Below, piece after piece: positions 51,549-62,757 of a stretch of DNA of 64,000 nt (position 1 is its first letter; every line of letters begins with the position of its first letter). Position numbers and translations under genes: made by a program. The notes under the pieces were generated by a model, which was not told the origin of the DNA, did not search any database, and saw nothing but the letters and a program-made list of their open reading frames with translations. The stretch covers positions 1 to 64,000 of the forward strand of contig MEHQ01004316.1 of assembly GCA_008828725.1 (NCBI GenBank). Reading direction: 5' to 3'. Origin of the DNA: Saccharina japonica. Its lineage: Eukaryota > Sar > Phaeophyceae > Laminariales > Laminariaceae.

Positions 51549-52260
51549 GGGCCGTTTTTAACGACGCGTATTTAGCAAATTTATTGCCAAATTTCCATTT
51601 TTTGGCAAGTTTTACTTGCCAAAATAGCAAAAAACTTGCCAAGTTTTTTTCCGGATATTTCCGTAGCTGTTCGTTGGCAAGTTTTTGGAAAGTCAAATTT
51701 GCTATTTCACTTGCCATTTGCGACCAATCACGCCTACCCAAGACCATGCAAACCACACGCCGTTGCGCTAGACGCACGAGCTGCAGCAACACAGGAAGAT
51801 ACCGAGGGTTAGATGGTGGTGCTGACAGCAGATGATGGTGGCTGACGGCACTGCTGAAGGGGTTGCTGGCGCGGGTGACGAACCGCATGTAGGCGTGACA
51901 CCAGGTGCCGTCTGGGGCTGATGCTCAAGTCAATCCCAATCAAACCGTCGCTCCAGCTTTCCCAAGACAACGAACAACGTGACTATGATCGCCCTGGAGG
52001 GCTGTTCACCTCTGGGATCTACGAGATATGCTTGGATCCGTCTCCAGGCCACCCATGCCTCGACGAGGGTGACGTCTAGCTGTCCGATCCTTGCTGTACG
52101 GGGTTTGATAAAAAAACTGAAGGCGTTACGTGGCTCAAATAGCAAGTTTCTTGCCATTTCATCGTGTTTGTCGATAGAAAGTATTTTCCAATACTTGCCA
52201 ATCTGTTGTTGCCAAAATAGCAAGTTTTTTGCTATTTGCTCGTGTCGTTAAAAACGGCCC
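51549..52260. mobile_element. PIF/Harbinger-like MITE, 712 bp, TAA target duplication
   Basis: Perfect inverted tips GGGCCGTTTTTAACGAC / GTCGTTAAAAACGGCCC, flanked by TAA on both sides (51546-51548 and 52261-52263). TWA 3-bp duplications with GGG-starting tips are the PIF/Harbinger pattern. Subterminal copies of TTGCCAAAATAGCAA and CTTGCCA occur on both sides in both orientations. No transposase. Confidence 0.8.
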
Positions 52261-52263
52261 TAA

Positions 52264-54566
52264 GCAATGATGAAAACAACCCCTTTATTTACTGTAGTTC
52301 CTTACCAACAATATACTCCCACCTTTCGAACAACCGGGCGCACACACGCGCACAGACACCTCCGTCTCGGTTGTGCCCGCCCCCGAAACATCCCGATTCA
52401 AAAGGGGAGGATCCCGGCGCTAGGAGAGTTGTTGGCGGCATATGGTGAAATGTGGTACATATTCAGGCTTCAACAGCATATGTATGACCCAACGATTTAT
52501 CCATGAAACACACACAAACAACACGCGTACGGCCCAGGCGTATATCGTTTCGAGAACGCGTCTTGTTAATCAACTGATCCAATACGACTTCGCAATGATG
52601 AGTGTTTAGTACCCATTTCGACGTCAACATGGCTTCGAAACGAGCGTTTATTTTGAGCAATTGTTTTTTGAATTTAGGGCCGGGGTAGTGTGGGTCTCGG
52701 GAATTTTGTTTTGTGCACTTTCGTGATACCTGGTACTTATCCGTACGTAGGAAATGTGGAACCTGAACCTGAACCATCAGTTGGCACATATAAGACACTA
52801 GGGAATAAAAGACCATCCCGCCCCCACGGCGGTAGGGCCAGATTGGTGCATGTAAAATATGAATATAAGATAGGAGTTATATCAGTTGAGGCTTGCATTC
52901 AACAGGAAAGATTCATTGTGGAGAAATATTAGGATGCAAGGGCGAATATAGTAGAAACGGTGGAGGTTTAAACAATGCAGATCGCTTTGTGGGAAATATG
53001 CATTAGGCGCGTGCCCCCCTTTCGGCGACAGCCTAGCCGGAACTTGAGAAGGGCAACTTTCTTGACTACGAGGGACTTGCGCCAATTAAAGGCAGCAAGA
53101 TTGAAAGGATATTCCGCTGCCCTGGTCAAAGAACTCGTAGACTGGTGCCCCCCGGGTTCCCCAGCTTGCAACTGCGCATTCGGCGTTGGGGTGGACGTGT
53201 AAGGTAAGGATTGGTCGCATTCGAGCACCCAAACCAGTGCACGCTTCACCCTGAGTATGTTTGTCTATGAGCGCCACTCTGCGGCCAGCTTGGCCAGACA
53301 GTACCTTGCCGGCGGCGGTGTGCAGGAAAGCATCTACCTTACTCCTCATTGGCCTCACCACGTTATCCGCTACCATCTTCGCTATCACCCAACAACCTTC
53401 CCAACGAGTGTGTGTACCTGGTATGCTCACAGGCATTTAGTGCCCCAACAGCATGTCGTTGATACTGGAGGATTATTATATATATTATCGTAGAAGATGT
53501 TCAGACGTTTTGAACCGTTCATGCATACCTGCTGCTGTTGTGAATCGCTCTACTCCACGGAGGTCTCCGAGGGGGGCGAAGTTTCCCCTTGGTGCCGTCA
53601 ATTTGACCAGACCTCGAAAACGAGACATGGCTTGCGCACCTCTATTGAATATTGTCTAGTGGCGATGGCAGGTTTTATTCCGGCTGCCAGAGACGACGAA
53701 GAGGAAGACCCAGCAAACACAACGCAGAACATGCACTATTCAAGTGTGGCTCGATACAACAAGAGTAGTATCACTCCTCAATCTCCACCGGGTTAATATC
53801 GATTTTCAAGCACAACCAAATACTCTCAGCTGCCACAACGACCCACATGCACCACATACTACGAAATATACACACTCACCGTGAAAAGCCCCTGGAGTGT
53901 CACACCGACCATCACTTGGCGGGCCCGATGTCAGGCCTGAACGCACCGCTCTATGTACACGCCGCACCCCTTCAACAAACTATCGGGAGTGTTGACGATC
54001 TGCCCGCAAGTAGTCACTCATCGAGCGTCTATTCTGCCAAGGTGGAGATGACATACATTGGGGGGCTGGTGTTTAGAAACGTCAATTTGGCGTCCAGGCT
54101 CGAAGTTTTATATTGTGTGCTCTCATCAGCTACAACGCATATATCAACGTTTTTACTTTCGCGGCCGAAGTTCAATATATTTCGACGTTTCTTGTTTCAG
54201 TTGTTTCAATCTCTAAGCACAAAGTGGAGAGCACATCTTGTAGGCGTCGGCCGCACGAGCTCACGGGTGTGTATTTGTGGTTGGTGGCAGCAGGGGAGGT
54301 GTAACTGAACCGACCGTCAGCGTAACAGCAGTCGTCTTGACGGCAACATTGCGGAAAGGTCGTGAGTTTCATTTTGCTCTTCTTGGTAAGTGCCAACAGC
54401 GGCCTCGTTCCTTATGCTGGGTATGCGTCGGTTGGTTGTGTTACTTGAATACCTGTTTTATCGTGTTGCCCATTTTAAGTTGTGTTTCTTGCACCCTATT
54501 CCCTATTGTTTTGGAGAATTTCAGCCTTACTTTTTAAAACATAATTGACGCCCAGGAAGTCTTGAG
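52264..54566. other. Spacer with a few unassigned reading frames
   Basis: Plus 52975-53202 (TTRDLRQLKAARLKGYSAAL, ends near a GTAAGG donor-like site) and minus 53436-53086 (VADNVVRPMRSKVDAFLHTA) overlap on opposite strands, so at most one is real. Plus 53497-53796 has a CCCCES stretch and an acidic DDEEEDP. No families recognised. No repeats named here. Confidence 0.3.
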
Positions 54567-54569
54567 TTA

Positions 54570-55197
54570 GGGTCGATCTTAACGAGGAGTGAATTTCGGG
54601 TTTTTCCAGAAATTTCTGGTTTTTTCTGGTTTTTTTCTGGTTTTACCAGAAAAACTTCATCCCCGAAAAAAAGGGCCTCCAAGTTTTTCTGGTAATCCCG
54701 TAAATTTCTGGTTTTTATGTTTTTATGGGTACGATCGGGCAGCCCCACCGTGCCAGCCGTGCCACCCCTCACGAACACACAGGGCTGGCCAGGGTTGTCC
54801 CCGAGGTCCTCCACAGGCCATAGCCGAGCGCAGAAGGCGCAAAAGCTTTTTGAGCTCTCACAATCGAGTTGACACAGTGACCGCACCGAGGTGCCCGACC
54901 GACCGAGCTCGCGGAGGGCTGTAGCTCAAGCCTTTGTAGCGTTGGGCGTCGTAGCGCGACGAGTTGGTGGTGGATTCCACTCTCCGAGGCACCGATACCT
55001 GCCTACGAGCCAGGCCGACCGTTGTGGGACCACCACACGGATGGTTACCGAGAGCGCTGCTGCTGTAGTGACGGTTTTGTGCCTGGTGGACGATTAATAG
55101 CGAGGCAACTGAAGCTCGTACTTGTTAAGAACCCATTTAGAAAATACCGAAATTTCCGAGAAAACCAGAAAAATACTTTTCTCGTTAAGATCGACCC
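54570..55197. mobile_element. PIF/Harbinger-like MITE, 628 bp, TTA target duplication
   Basis: Perfect inverted tips GGGTCGATCTTAACGAG / CTCGTTAAGATCGACCC, flanked by TTA on both sides (54567-54569 and 55198-55200). Subterminal TTTCTGG / CCAGAAA repeats near the left end. It has the same layout as 51549-52260 with different tip sequence, so a sister family. No transposase. Confidence 0.8.
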
Positions 55198-55200
55198 TTA

Positions 55201-57839
55201 TTCTCCACGCTCGTGGAATTGGGTGGCATTTGAACGGAGAATCGCTGTCTAGTTGTAGGTTGAAATTGAATGCAGGCAACCATAATATTGCAACTCTTGA
55301 CACCAACAACGCGTGAACCTTCGATGTGAATTACACGCTCTACACATACGGACAGCGAACGCACACAGCGAGCGCACGTTGGCGCATGCGATCCGACTTT
55401 TGCTCGTCGGCCCCCACGTTTGCTTCGCAGCGTGCCTCATTACACAGTTCAGTAACGTACCGCAGTGTGTATGGACCAGTACACGGAGTGTCACGGATTA
55501 CCGCGTACGAGTAATTTAACAACGCGAGAGGGTAGACGGGACGAAATATGTCAACGGAGTTGATGCGGTCTACGACTATACATACGCTTGTTGAAAGGTG
55601 CTGTCTAACCCACGTCCCCCGTTCGCGTTCAACGGGTTTTCTCGGCGACTGGTCAGCTGTTCATCAAAATGTTAAGAAAAATACTACCATGTAAGTACGT
55701 AGCTGCGGCGAGGTTTTTCCAGGCGAGTCCTCGATAGCTCTACGCATGGCTTTTGGGCATGTCATACTGTGTGACAAGAACCGACGCCCGTGCTCCAAGT
55801 ATATCGCAGAACCCAACCTCAAGTTGCCACCAGTGTGTGTTACGCGTGTGCTCTTCACTGCTGTGTGCTTCTTTGTGTGTGCACTACGTACTGCTATATG
55901 AGCTACGACTACGAGCGCTGTACGTACATAGCTAGTGCGGTTAACAGCACCTAGATTGAAGATTAGGCTGCTGATCGAGGCCGATCTTCAGCGGCAAGCG
56001 CAGGGTAGCGGCTAGGCTAGCTCGAGTTCAATGACAGTCAGGATTACACGGAAGTGTTGCAGAAGGAACTGTGTGTTTTGTACAGTACTGACTTGAGAGC
56101 TGACTGAGTGTTTCAACATGTGCTGCTGTTGGTTGCAACGAACAACAACTACTGCACTGTAGTTGGGTCAAGGAAGACGATGGACTTGGGGACTGGTTCA
56201 TGGTCGGTTTTGGAGAACATTCCCCCTCCTGCAATGCCAGCAGTACCTACCACCGTAGTGCACACAACAACGATGAATTACTGCTGTATTCGTATTCATC
56301 TGTCCTACACAGCAACGGCAAGCAACGTGTCTGGAGAGTAATGTTGCGTCATCTATCTACATGAAGGACTGGCTGAAAAGAACAACCGACCCCGGGCTGC
56401 ATGTCCGACCTCTTTCAGCCCTTGGCTGCTTCCTGGTGCGTCCCGACTACCGATATACTGCCTGCCTGCCTTTCGCCAAGCATTGAGCAACTCTCCCTCA
56501 CCTTACGCCCAGCAAAGGCTGTTGCCTCAGTTTATCCACGGTAGAAACGATCACGCCGACTGATCTGCTCCTCCAAGAGCAGCATGCTCTCACACATGTA
56601 CGCTCCCACAACAGTGTAGACGAGCGGCGGACAAACTGCCGAGTTTTCTTCCTTGATATACTGTACCGACGCGCCGGAATACCTTGACCACGTTCCAGAT
56701 CTTGCAATTCGTCACGGAATGCGATCGTATTGTGGGTTCTTCGCGAGGAAGTGCACCATTCACAACACTTAACCCACACCCTTTAATCCAGCAGGAGCCC
56801 ACGGCTGGCATCGCCATACGCTCCGCTAGGTAGATGGGCCAAGTTTAATAACAAAGAGAGAAACAGAGGTGTCGCTATATACTACACGTCGAAGGCGGCG
56901 ACGTTCCCAATAATAGCGTTTACGTTTCGGTTCACTCAAGAACCTGCATGCCTACGCATCAGTAGTACATCCGTGGATAGGCCCGACGAGGATATAATCT
57001 TTCACGTTTGACATCGATTGACAAACCCAGCGAATGCGTCATAAACCCTAAACGGATCACGCTGGTTAGGGGCTTCGACTTGCCCCAGTACTAGAGTTGT
57101 CACACCTGGGTCGATGATGCGTGGAGGGCGCCGACCAGGCGTCTGATAAACAAAACAATTTGCAGCTGATGTCTTGAAACAAGACGACAAACAACTCTCG
57201 GCTCCTCTCCGATGGCAAAAACTAGAACGTTCTGGTGGTTTGGGCGTAGGCCCTATGACACCACAAGCAATATATCGCCCCCTAGACTACAACTCGCAAT
57301 GGAACCTTCAAGGCCGCTTCACGGCTGCACGAGGGAACTTACAACACCTGATTTTCGGGTTTGCCATGAGTGTGTGAGAAGATTGTTTGCAAAACATGCA
57401 CGATGGAGCTTGTTGGTTTTCGGGTATGTGAGATGTTGTTTCGAAACAATAAGTTGTAATTAATTTACACTACGATAATGAAGGTAATATTGGGCATCAC
57501 ACTGTTTATATGTAATGAATAGATGATACGTGTGCAATTATTGAATAAAATGGTCGTAGTCCTAAGGGTATGCGACAAAAAGAGAAAACGACACCACACT
57601 CATAGGAAGGTCAGGTTGAAAAACAAACCGGAACGCTGCAATCATAGGGCAAAATAAGCGCTAACCATTTTTTTCCGTCTTTTGTTATTTTTGTTCACTT
57701 GGTTTTAGAGACCCCCTACTTGTTTTTCGTTCGTGGGAGGGGGGTTATGAAAAACAAAATTGGCCTATGTTTTAGTGGGATCACAGCGGTCCGGTTGGTT
57801 TGTTGGGGGTAGTGGGGCGTCAGGGATTCGGATCCTTGT
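55201..57839. other. Spacer without a convincing gene
   Basis: A minus-strand frame at 57190-57002 (QTPGRRPPRIIDPGVTTLVL, GQVEAPNQRDPFRVYDAF) has protein-like composition and could be an isolated exon, but I recognise no family and see no clear splice sites. Other frames (56498-56817 minus, 57174-57463 plus) look like chance. Confidence 0.3.
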
Positions 57840-58340
57840 ATACCCTTGCTAATCCTCATGTGCTTTTTGTTTTTGCGGTTTCTCCCACCGTGCTTGTATA
57901 CCCTTGGTAGTGCTCATATTTGTTTGGTTTTCGCGGTTTCTCTCATCGTCAAAAGTCTTCTCGCGCGGTTTCTCCGCCGGAGTGCGGGCTGGCCTAGGCT
58001 CTAGAGTCTTAAATAATGTCTTAGAGCCCTTTCTTACCAGTAGACGCTGTAGCATCCTCTTACGTGTCCTATTTTCGTAAGGCAACGTCCCTGTGCTCGA
58101 AAAGGGGCAGTAAGACAGTGTTTGCGCACCAAAATAACGCCGTTAAATACGAAATCCCTAAAACCGGGGTCCTGGACGGGTAAGATGTGTTTTAAATATT
58201 GGCTTGGAGCCCTTTTCGGGAGGGGCTTGTCTTAAGCACTGCTTCGTCCCTTGCGTGTCATATTTTCGTAAGGCAACGTCCCTATGCTCGAAAAGATGGA
58301 AAATACATTTTTTCGCACCAAAATTACAAGATTACCTGTG
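57840..58340 (+). repeat. Diverged direct duplications
   Basis: 58010-58150 and 58192-58335 share GTGTC.TATTTTCGTAAGGC, AACGTCCCT.TGCTCGAAAA and GCACCAAAAT. A second pair, TGCTTGTATACCCTT / CTTGTATACCCTTGCTAATCC, with GGTTTCTC, lies at 57835-57945. The meaning is unknown; probably an old element. Confidence 0.55.
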
Positions 58341-60328
58341 ATCCCAAGGCAAACAGTGTAATTCTAGATTCACTGAATGTGAGTACGAATTCCTTGGTTT
58401 TGCTGGAGTTGAGAGGAGGGAACGGTGATACTACAAATGAATCAACAACCACGAATATGCAACCATCGATCGCAACGCAGCGATACACTGCTGTACACTG
58501 AATTTATGGAGTCCGTTGTTAGTGTACTGCTGTTGTTCATGTTCCTTCCTGCTGGTGCATGCACGCACCCGCACTGCTATTATGTATGTTGAGCTTTTTG
58601 ACGGCTTGCTTTTATCATATGGAGGTGTGAAAACACAAGCTTCGACATTGGATTGTGATGTACAATCTGTACAATGTTATGTGCAAGCTGGGCCAGCCAC
58701 TATGAAGTGCCCTTTTCAATTAACCCCCAGCTTTCTCAAGCCGTTTTTCCTGTGTGATATACGAAAATAGGCATGTGCTTCGTCCAAGACCTCCAAATCC
58801 ATTAATTATTGCGTCTTTTACTTCCATATTGTTTTCGTGAACTACACACATGTTTAGGGTTAATGCTGTTTTTGGCCAAACCTGAGGGGGGAAAAAAGGG
58901 AGCAGTGATCAATCCCCTAGTTTTAGCTTTGAGAACACGTGGGCAAACTCCAAGCCCAAACAATAAAGTCGGCGTGATAATCTCAGATTTTGTGTTTATC
59001 ATCGTAATGTTTTAACTTTGTGTAGGGGATCGTATACGCACCATATCTCTTTATGAACGACGAATTAGGCGAGGGTGAGGATATTGGTCGTTAGGTATTG
59101 CCTCAAGGGAAATGCGCACCAATTCCTAGCGAAATCCGCAATACAAAGGTTGTGGGTGATAGGAACGCCTGCTAGGGCGAGAAATATAGAAAGACGTTTT
59201 TAAGTCATTTGTGAAGGAAATGCCTCATCCAAGTAAGACTTTTAAGATACATGTCTCGAAGCGTGTCTTACTCCATTTGTTTTCGCCTGCGGCGGGCTTT
59301 ACGGCACACGTCTTCGCCCGTTTTCGGCATGTCTTAGACGCTAGGGCCTACGCCTGCCTCGGATGTAGTGGCCGGCGCTGCGGATCTGCTCGGGCGGCGT
59401 CACACGCGCTTACCCTAAGCCTAGCCCTCCGAATCTAGGACGGGTCTCCCGCAATCTACGGGCCTTTCTCGCCCTCTCCTCGATTTGACCCAATGGCTCC
59501 TGACAGTAGCAATGCCCCATCGGGATCCCTTCGGAAGGGGCTCTCCGGCCTCCGAGCCCCCGAGAGCGTTGGCCTCCCTGCCGGCGCCGCCGTCACCAGG
59601 ATATGTGCGTGCAGCCGTGGGGTAGAGATTTATGACGTATTTCACACGTTCGGTGCATTCTCTCCGTCCAGGTTTCGTCGCGAAGACTATGTGGATTATG
59701 TCGTATCAGTGATACATATGTCAAGATAAAAGAGATCCTGGTGTAGTCGCTTATTTGTTTTTGTTCCCGTGAGAGGCAGAGATCTCAACCGACGGCTGGG
59801 ACAAACGCTCGGGACACAGTACACGACAGCAGCTACACTAGAAGCTAAGAATGGGCGATTAAGTCAGCAGTCAGGGTACACTGTGCATCTGGTCCTGCTG
59901 GGTAGTTGCATAGGTGCATGCTCAACATGCTTTTCACAACAACTGGCATGCTGTGTTTCAGAGGTTCGATCGGCGATCTTGGATAAACGAAGGAGAGGCG
60001 AGTGGGGCTTCGCCATCTATTCTTCTTCTTCTTCTTCTTCTTCTTCTTATTATTATTATTTAAGACGCTTCGGTAGTGATGGTGATGATGATCCACGACT
60101 CTGCCGGTTTCGGCGTGCCCCGCGGGAGGCCGGCTTTACCGCGCGCCACCCGTCCCCGATCGGAGCCGCATCCACACCCCGGCCGCCCCACGCGTCAGCC
60201 CTCGGTGACGCCGGCGAGAGAACGGGCACCGACGCCGAACTCGGCGAGCAGGGGGCGGGGGAAGACGGCCTCCCAGGGATGCCTCGCTCTTATTATATAG
60301 GAAATTACATGTTGGCAGTGTACCCCCT
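58341..60328. other. Spacer, no convincing gene
   Basis: Short frames only. A (TTC)n/(TTA)n microsatellite at 60020-60061. A GC-rich 60100-60280 with a 194-codon plus frame that crosses the microsatellite and has no motif. Confidence 0.35.
60020..60061 (+). repeat. (TTC)n(TTA)n microsatellite
   Basis: Nine or so TTC units followed by five TTA units. Confidence 0.9.
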
Positions 60329-60446
60329 AGCGTTTCGGCCATTTGGGATATGATCATAACGCACCCGCGGGACGTGCCCCCGCGGGCCAAAACAGGCCCC
60401 AAACGCAATTCGGAAGCCCTGGCCAGATGCCCGAAGCCCATGACAA

Positions 60447-60453
<7 letters not shown>

Positions 60454-60480
<27 letters not shown>

Positions 60481-60481
60481 T
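60454..60481 (+). repeat. (AT)n microsatellite
   Basis: About 13 AT units inside the left arm of foldback element 1; absent from the matching position of the right arm and of element 2. Confidence 0.9.
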
Positions 60482-61126
60482 CCGGGCACGTTCTTGGGCC
60501 TAACATAACAGCGGCGCACAAGGGGGCAAACAACCCCCCCCCTTTGACCACATCTTGGGGGGGGGATAACCCCATGTATCTACTATACGTATCTACTCTC
60601 CCCATTTGACCACTTTTTTCGCCCCGTTCGAACGAAAGCATACCCCTTTCGACCACCTGTGACAGGCTCAAAAACGACTTAAGCAGTACGTATCCAGGTT
60701 ACCGCCCAACAGCCCGAATATACCACGGGGCGGAACATCCAGAAGTTGCGAGTAGTCGGGACTGTTTGCCCCCTAAACAATCTCGGCGCAACTATATTAA
60801 AATCAAATATTCGTAGACGATATGAAGATATCGGCTCTTCTGAGAAATTACCGGCTTTCCTGAGAAAACATGACGGTGACGGGAGAGGCAGAACATACGT
60901 GTATGCGCGGCGTATGAGTCGTGGGTCGTGGGTTGCTGGGTGCTTCGTTGCTGGGCGCTTTGGATCATGGATGCTCGGTGCTCAGTTCTGTCGGAAAGGA
61001 GGTGTATTTGGGGCACGAACAACGTCAGGCGCAACGAACGGTCGTGAGTCTTCTTGAGGGGTGCTTTACTCTGTCCCCCATCGTATTCATCGCCGACACC
61101 GCTGCGACGGATCACACGATATGGTT

Positions 61127-61190
61127 TACTACTGCTACTACTACCACTACTACTACTACTACTACTACTGCTACTACTACTACAAATATA
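61127..61190 (+). repeat. (CTA)n microsatellite in foldback element 1
   Basis: About 20 units of ACT/CTA with a few CTG and CCA interruptions. Confidence 0.9.
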
Positions 61191-61874
61191 TGTACTGCGG
61201 TCCTAGCCGTTTGGTGTCTGTGCTGTGTGTTGGACGGCGGGCTGGGGTGTTTGGGTACGGATCACCCATCACCCAGCAACGAAGCACCAAGGACCCAGCA
61301 ACCCACGACCCATACGCGTATGTGTTCTGAGTCTTCCCTCACCATTATGTTTTCTCAATCGAGCCGATATCTTCATATCGTCCATATACATTTGATTTGT
61401 ATAGTCGTGCCGACATTTTCTGGGAGGCAAACAATCCCGACTACTCGCAACGTCTGGATGTTCCGCCTCGTGGTCTATTCGGGCTGTTGGGTGGTGACGT
61501 GGATACGTACACCATATTTGTTTTTGGGGCTGTCACAGGTGGTCAGAAGGGGGTATGGTTTCGATCAAACGGGGCGGAAAAATCGGTCAGTTGGGGGGAG
61601 TAAATACATTTAGTGGGTACGTGGGGTTACCCCCCCCCAATATGTGATCAATGGGGGGCCTTTCGTGTGTCTCTTCTTACACCGCTGTCTCGTTGGGCCC
61701 AAGGACGTGCCCGAAAACAAAAGCAGTTGTGTGCGTGCTTGGCATGGGCTTCAGCGCATCCCGGCAGGTCGTCGGAAATGCGTTTGAAGCCTGTCTAGGC
61801 CCGCGGGAGCACGTTCCGCCGGCGCGTTTACCCTATACCCCTAAATTGCCGAAACATTGGTGCGTATACCCCCT

Positions 61875-62708
61875 GGTTTTACGGCCATCCTAATGCGCCC
61901 GCAGAACGCACTCCCGCGGGCCCAAATAGGTATCAAAGTCCATCCTGAAGCCCAGCCGAGAGGCCCGAAGCCCACGCCAAGCACGCGCACATTTTTTGTT
62001 TGTTTTTCAGGCACGTCCTTGGGCCTACCGGGACGGCGGCGCCCGAGGGAGAAAACGAAGTCCGTCCTTTGACCATATCTTGGGGAGGGATAACCTCACG
62101 TACCTATTAACTGTATCTACTCCGCCCGGTTGAACATTTTTTTCATTCCGTTTGACCCAAACCATACTGCCTTTTGACCATCTGCGACAGCCTCAAAGAC
62201 GACTACAACAGTACATATCCACGTCACCGCCCAATAGCCCGAATATACCACGGGGTGGAACATCCAAAACTTGCGAGTAGTCGGGATCGTCTGCCTCCCA
62301 AACTCTCGGCGGAACTATATAAAAATCAAATATTTATAGACGATATGATGATATCGGCTCTTCTGAGAAAATATCGGCTCGTCTGAGAAAATATGAAGGT
62401 GATGGGAGAAGCAGAACACATACACGTAGTTGCTCGGCGTATGGGTCGTCGGTTGTGGGTTACTGGATGCTGGGTGCTTGGTTGCTGGGTCCTGTGGGTC
62501 ATGGATGCTCGGTGCTTGGTTTTGTCGGACGAGAGGGGTCTTTGGGACACGGATACCACCAGGCGCAACGAACGGTCGTTAGTCTTATTGACAGGTGCTT
62601 TCCTCCCGTCCCCCATCGTATCCACCCCCGAGACCTCTCCGACGGATCAGACGATATCTTCTATTACTAGTACTACTAGTACTAGTACTACTACTACTAC
62701 TACTACTA

Positions 62709-62757
<49 letters not shown>

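Larger units (their letters stand above)
60329..61866. mobile_element. Foldback (long-TIR) element 1, MULE-like in layout
   Basis: Left (60329-60960) and right (61260-61866) arms are inverted copies of ~0.6 kb with ~80-85% identity. Landmarks: GTTTCGGCC at the tip, GGGCACGTTCTTGGGCC, CTTGGGGGGGGGATAA, TTGCGAGTAGTCGGGA, GATATCGGCTCTTC and TCGTGGGTCGTGGGTTGC. The ~300-bp centre has a (CTA)n run. TACCCCCT occurs at 60321-60328 and 61867-61874, compatible with an 8-9-bp target duplication. No transposase. Long arms plus 8-9-bp duplication suggest a Mutator-like relative, but the superfamily is inference. Confidence 0.75.

Noticed and set aside
59211-59420. An inverted partner of 57960-58110 that would define a large element
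   Set aside because: Only a short, poor match (GCCTA.GCC region); not strong enough to claim terminal repeats.
60076-60519. GC-rich overlapping frames on both strands as a host gene
   Set aside because: They run through a microsatellite and the start of the foldback arm and share no motif.
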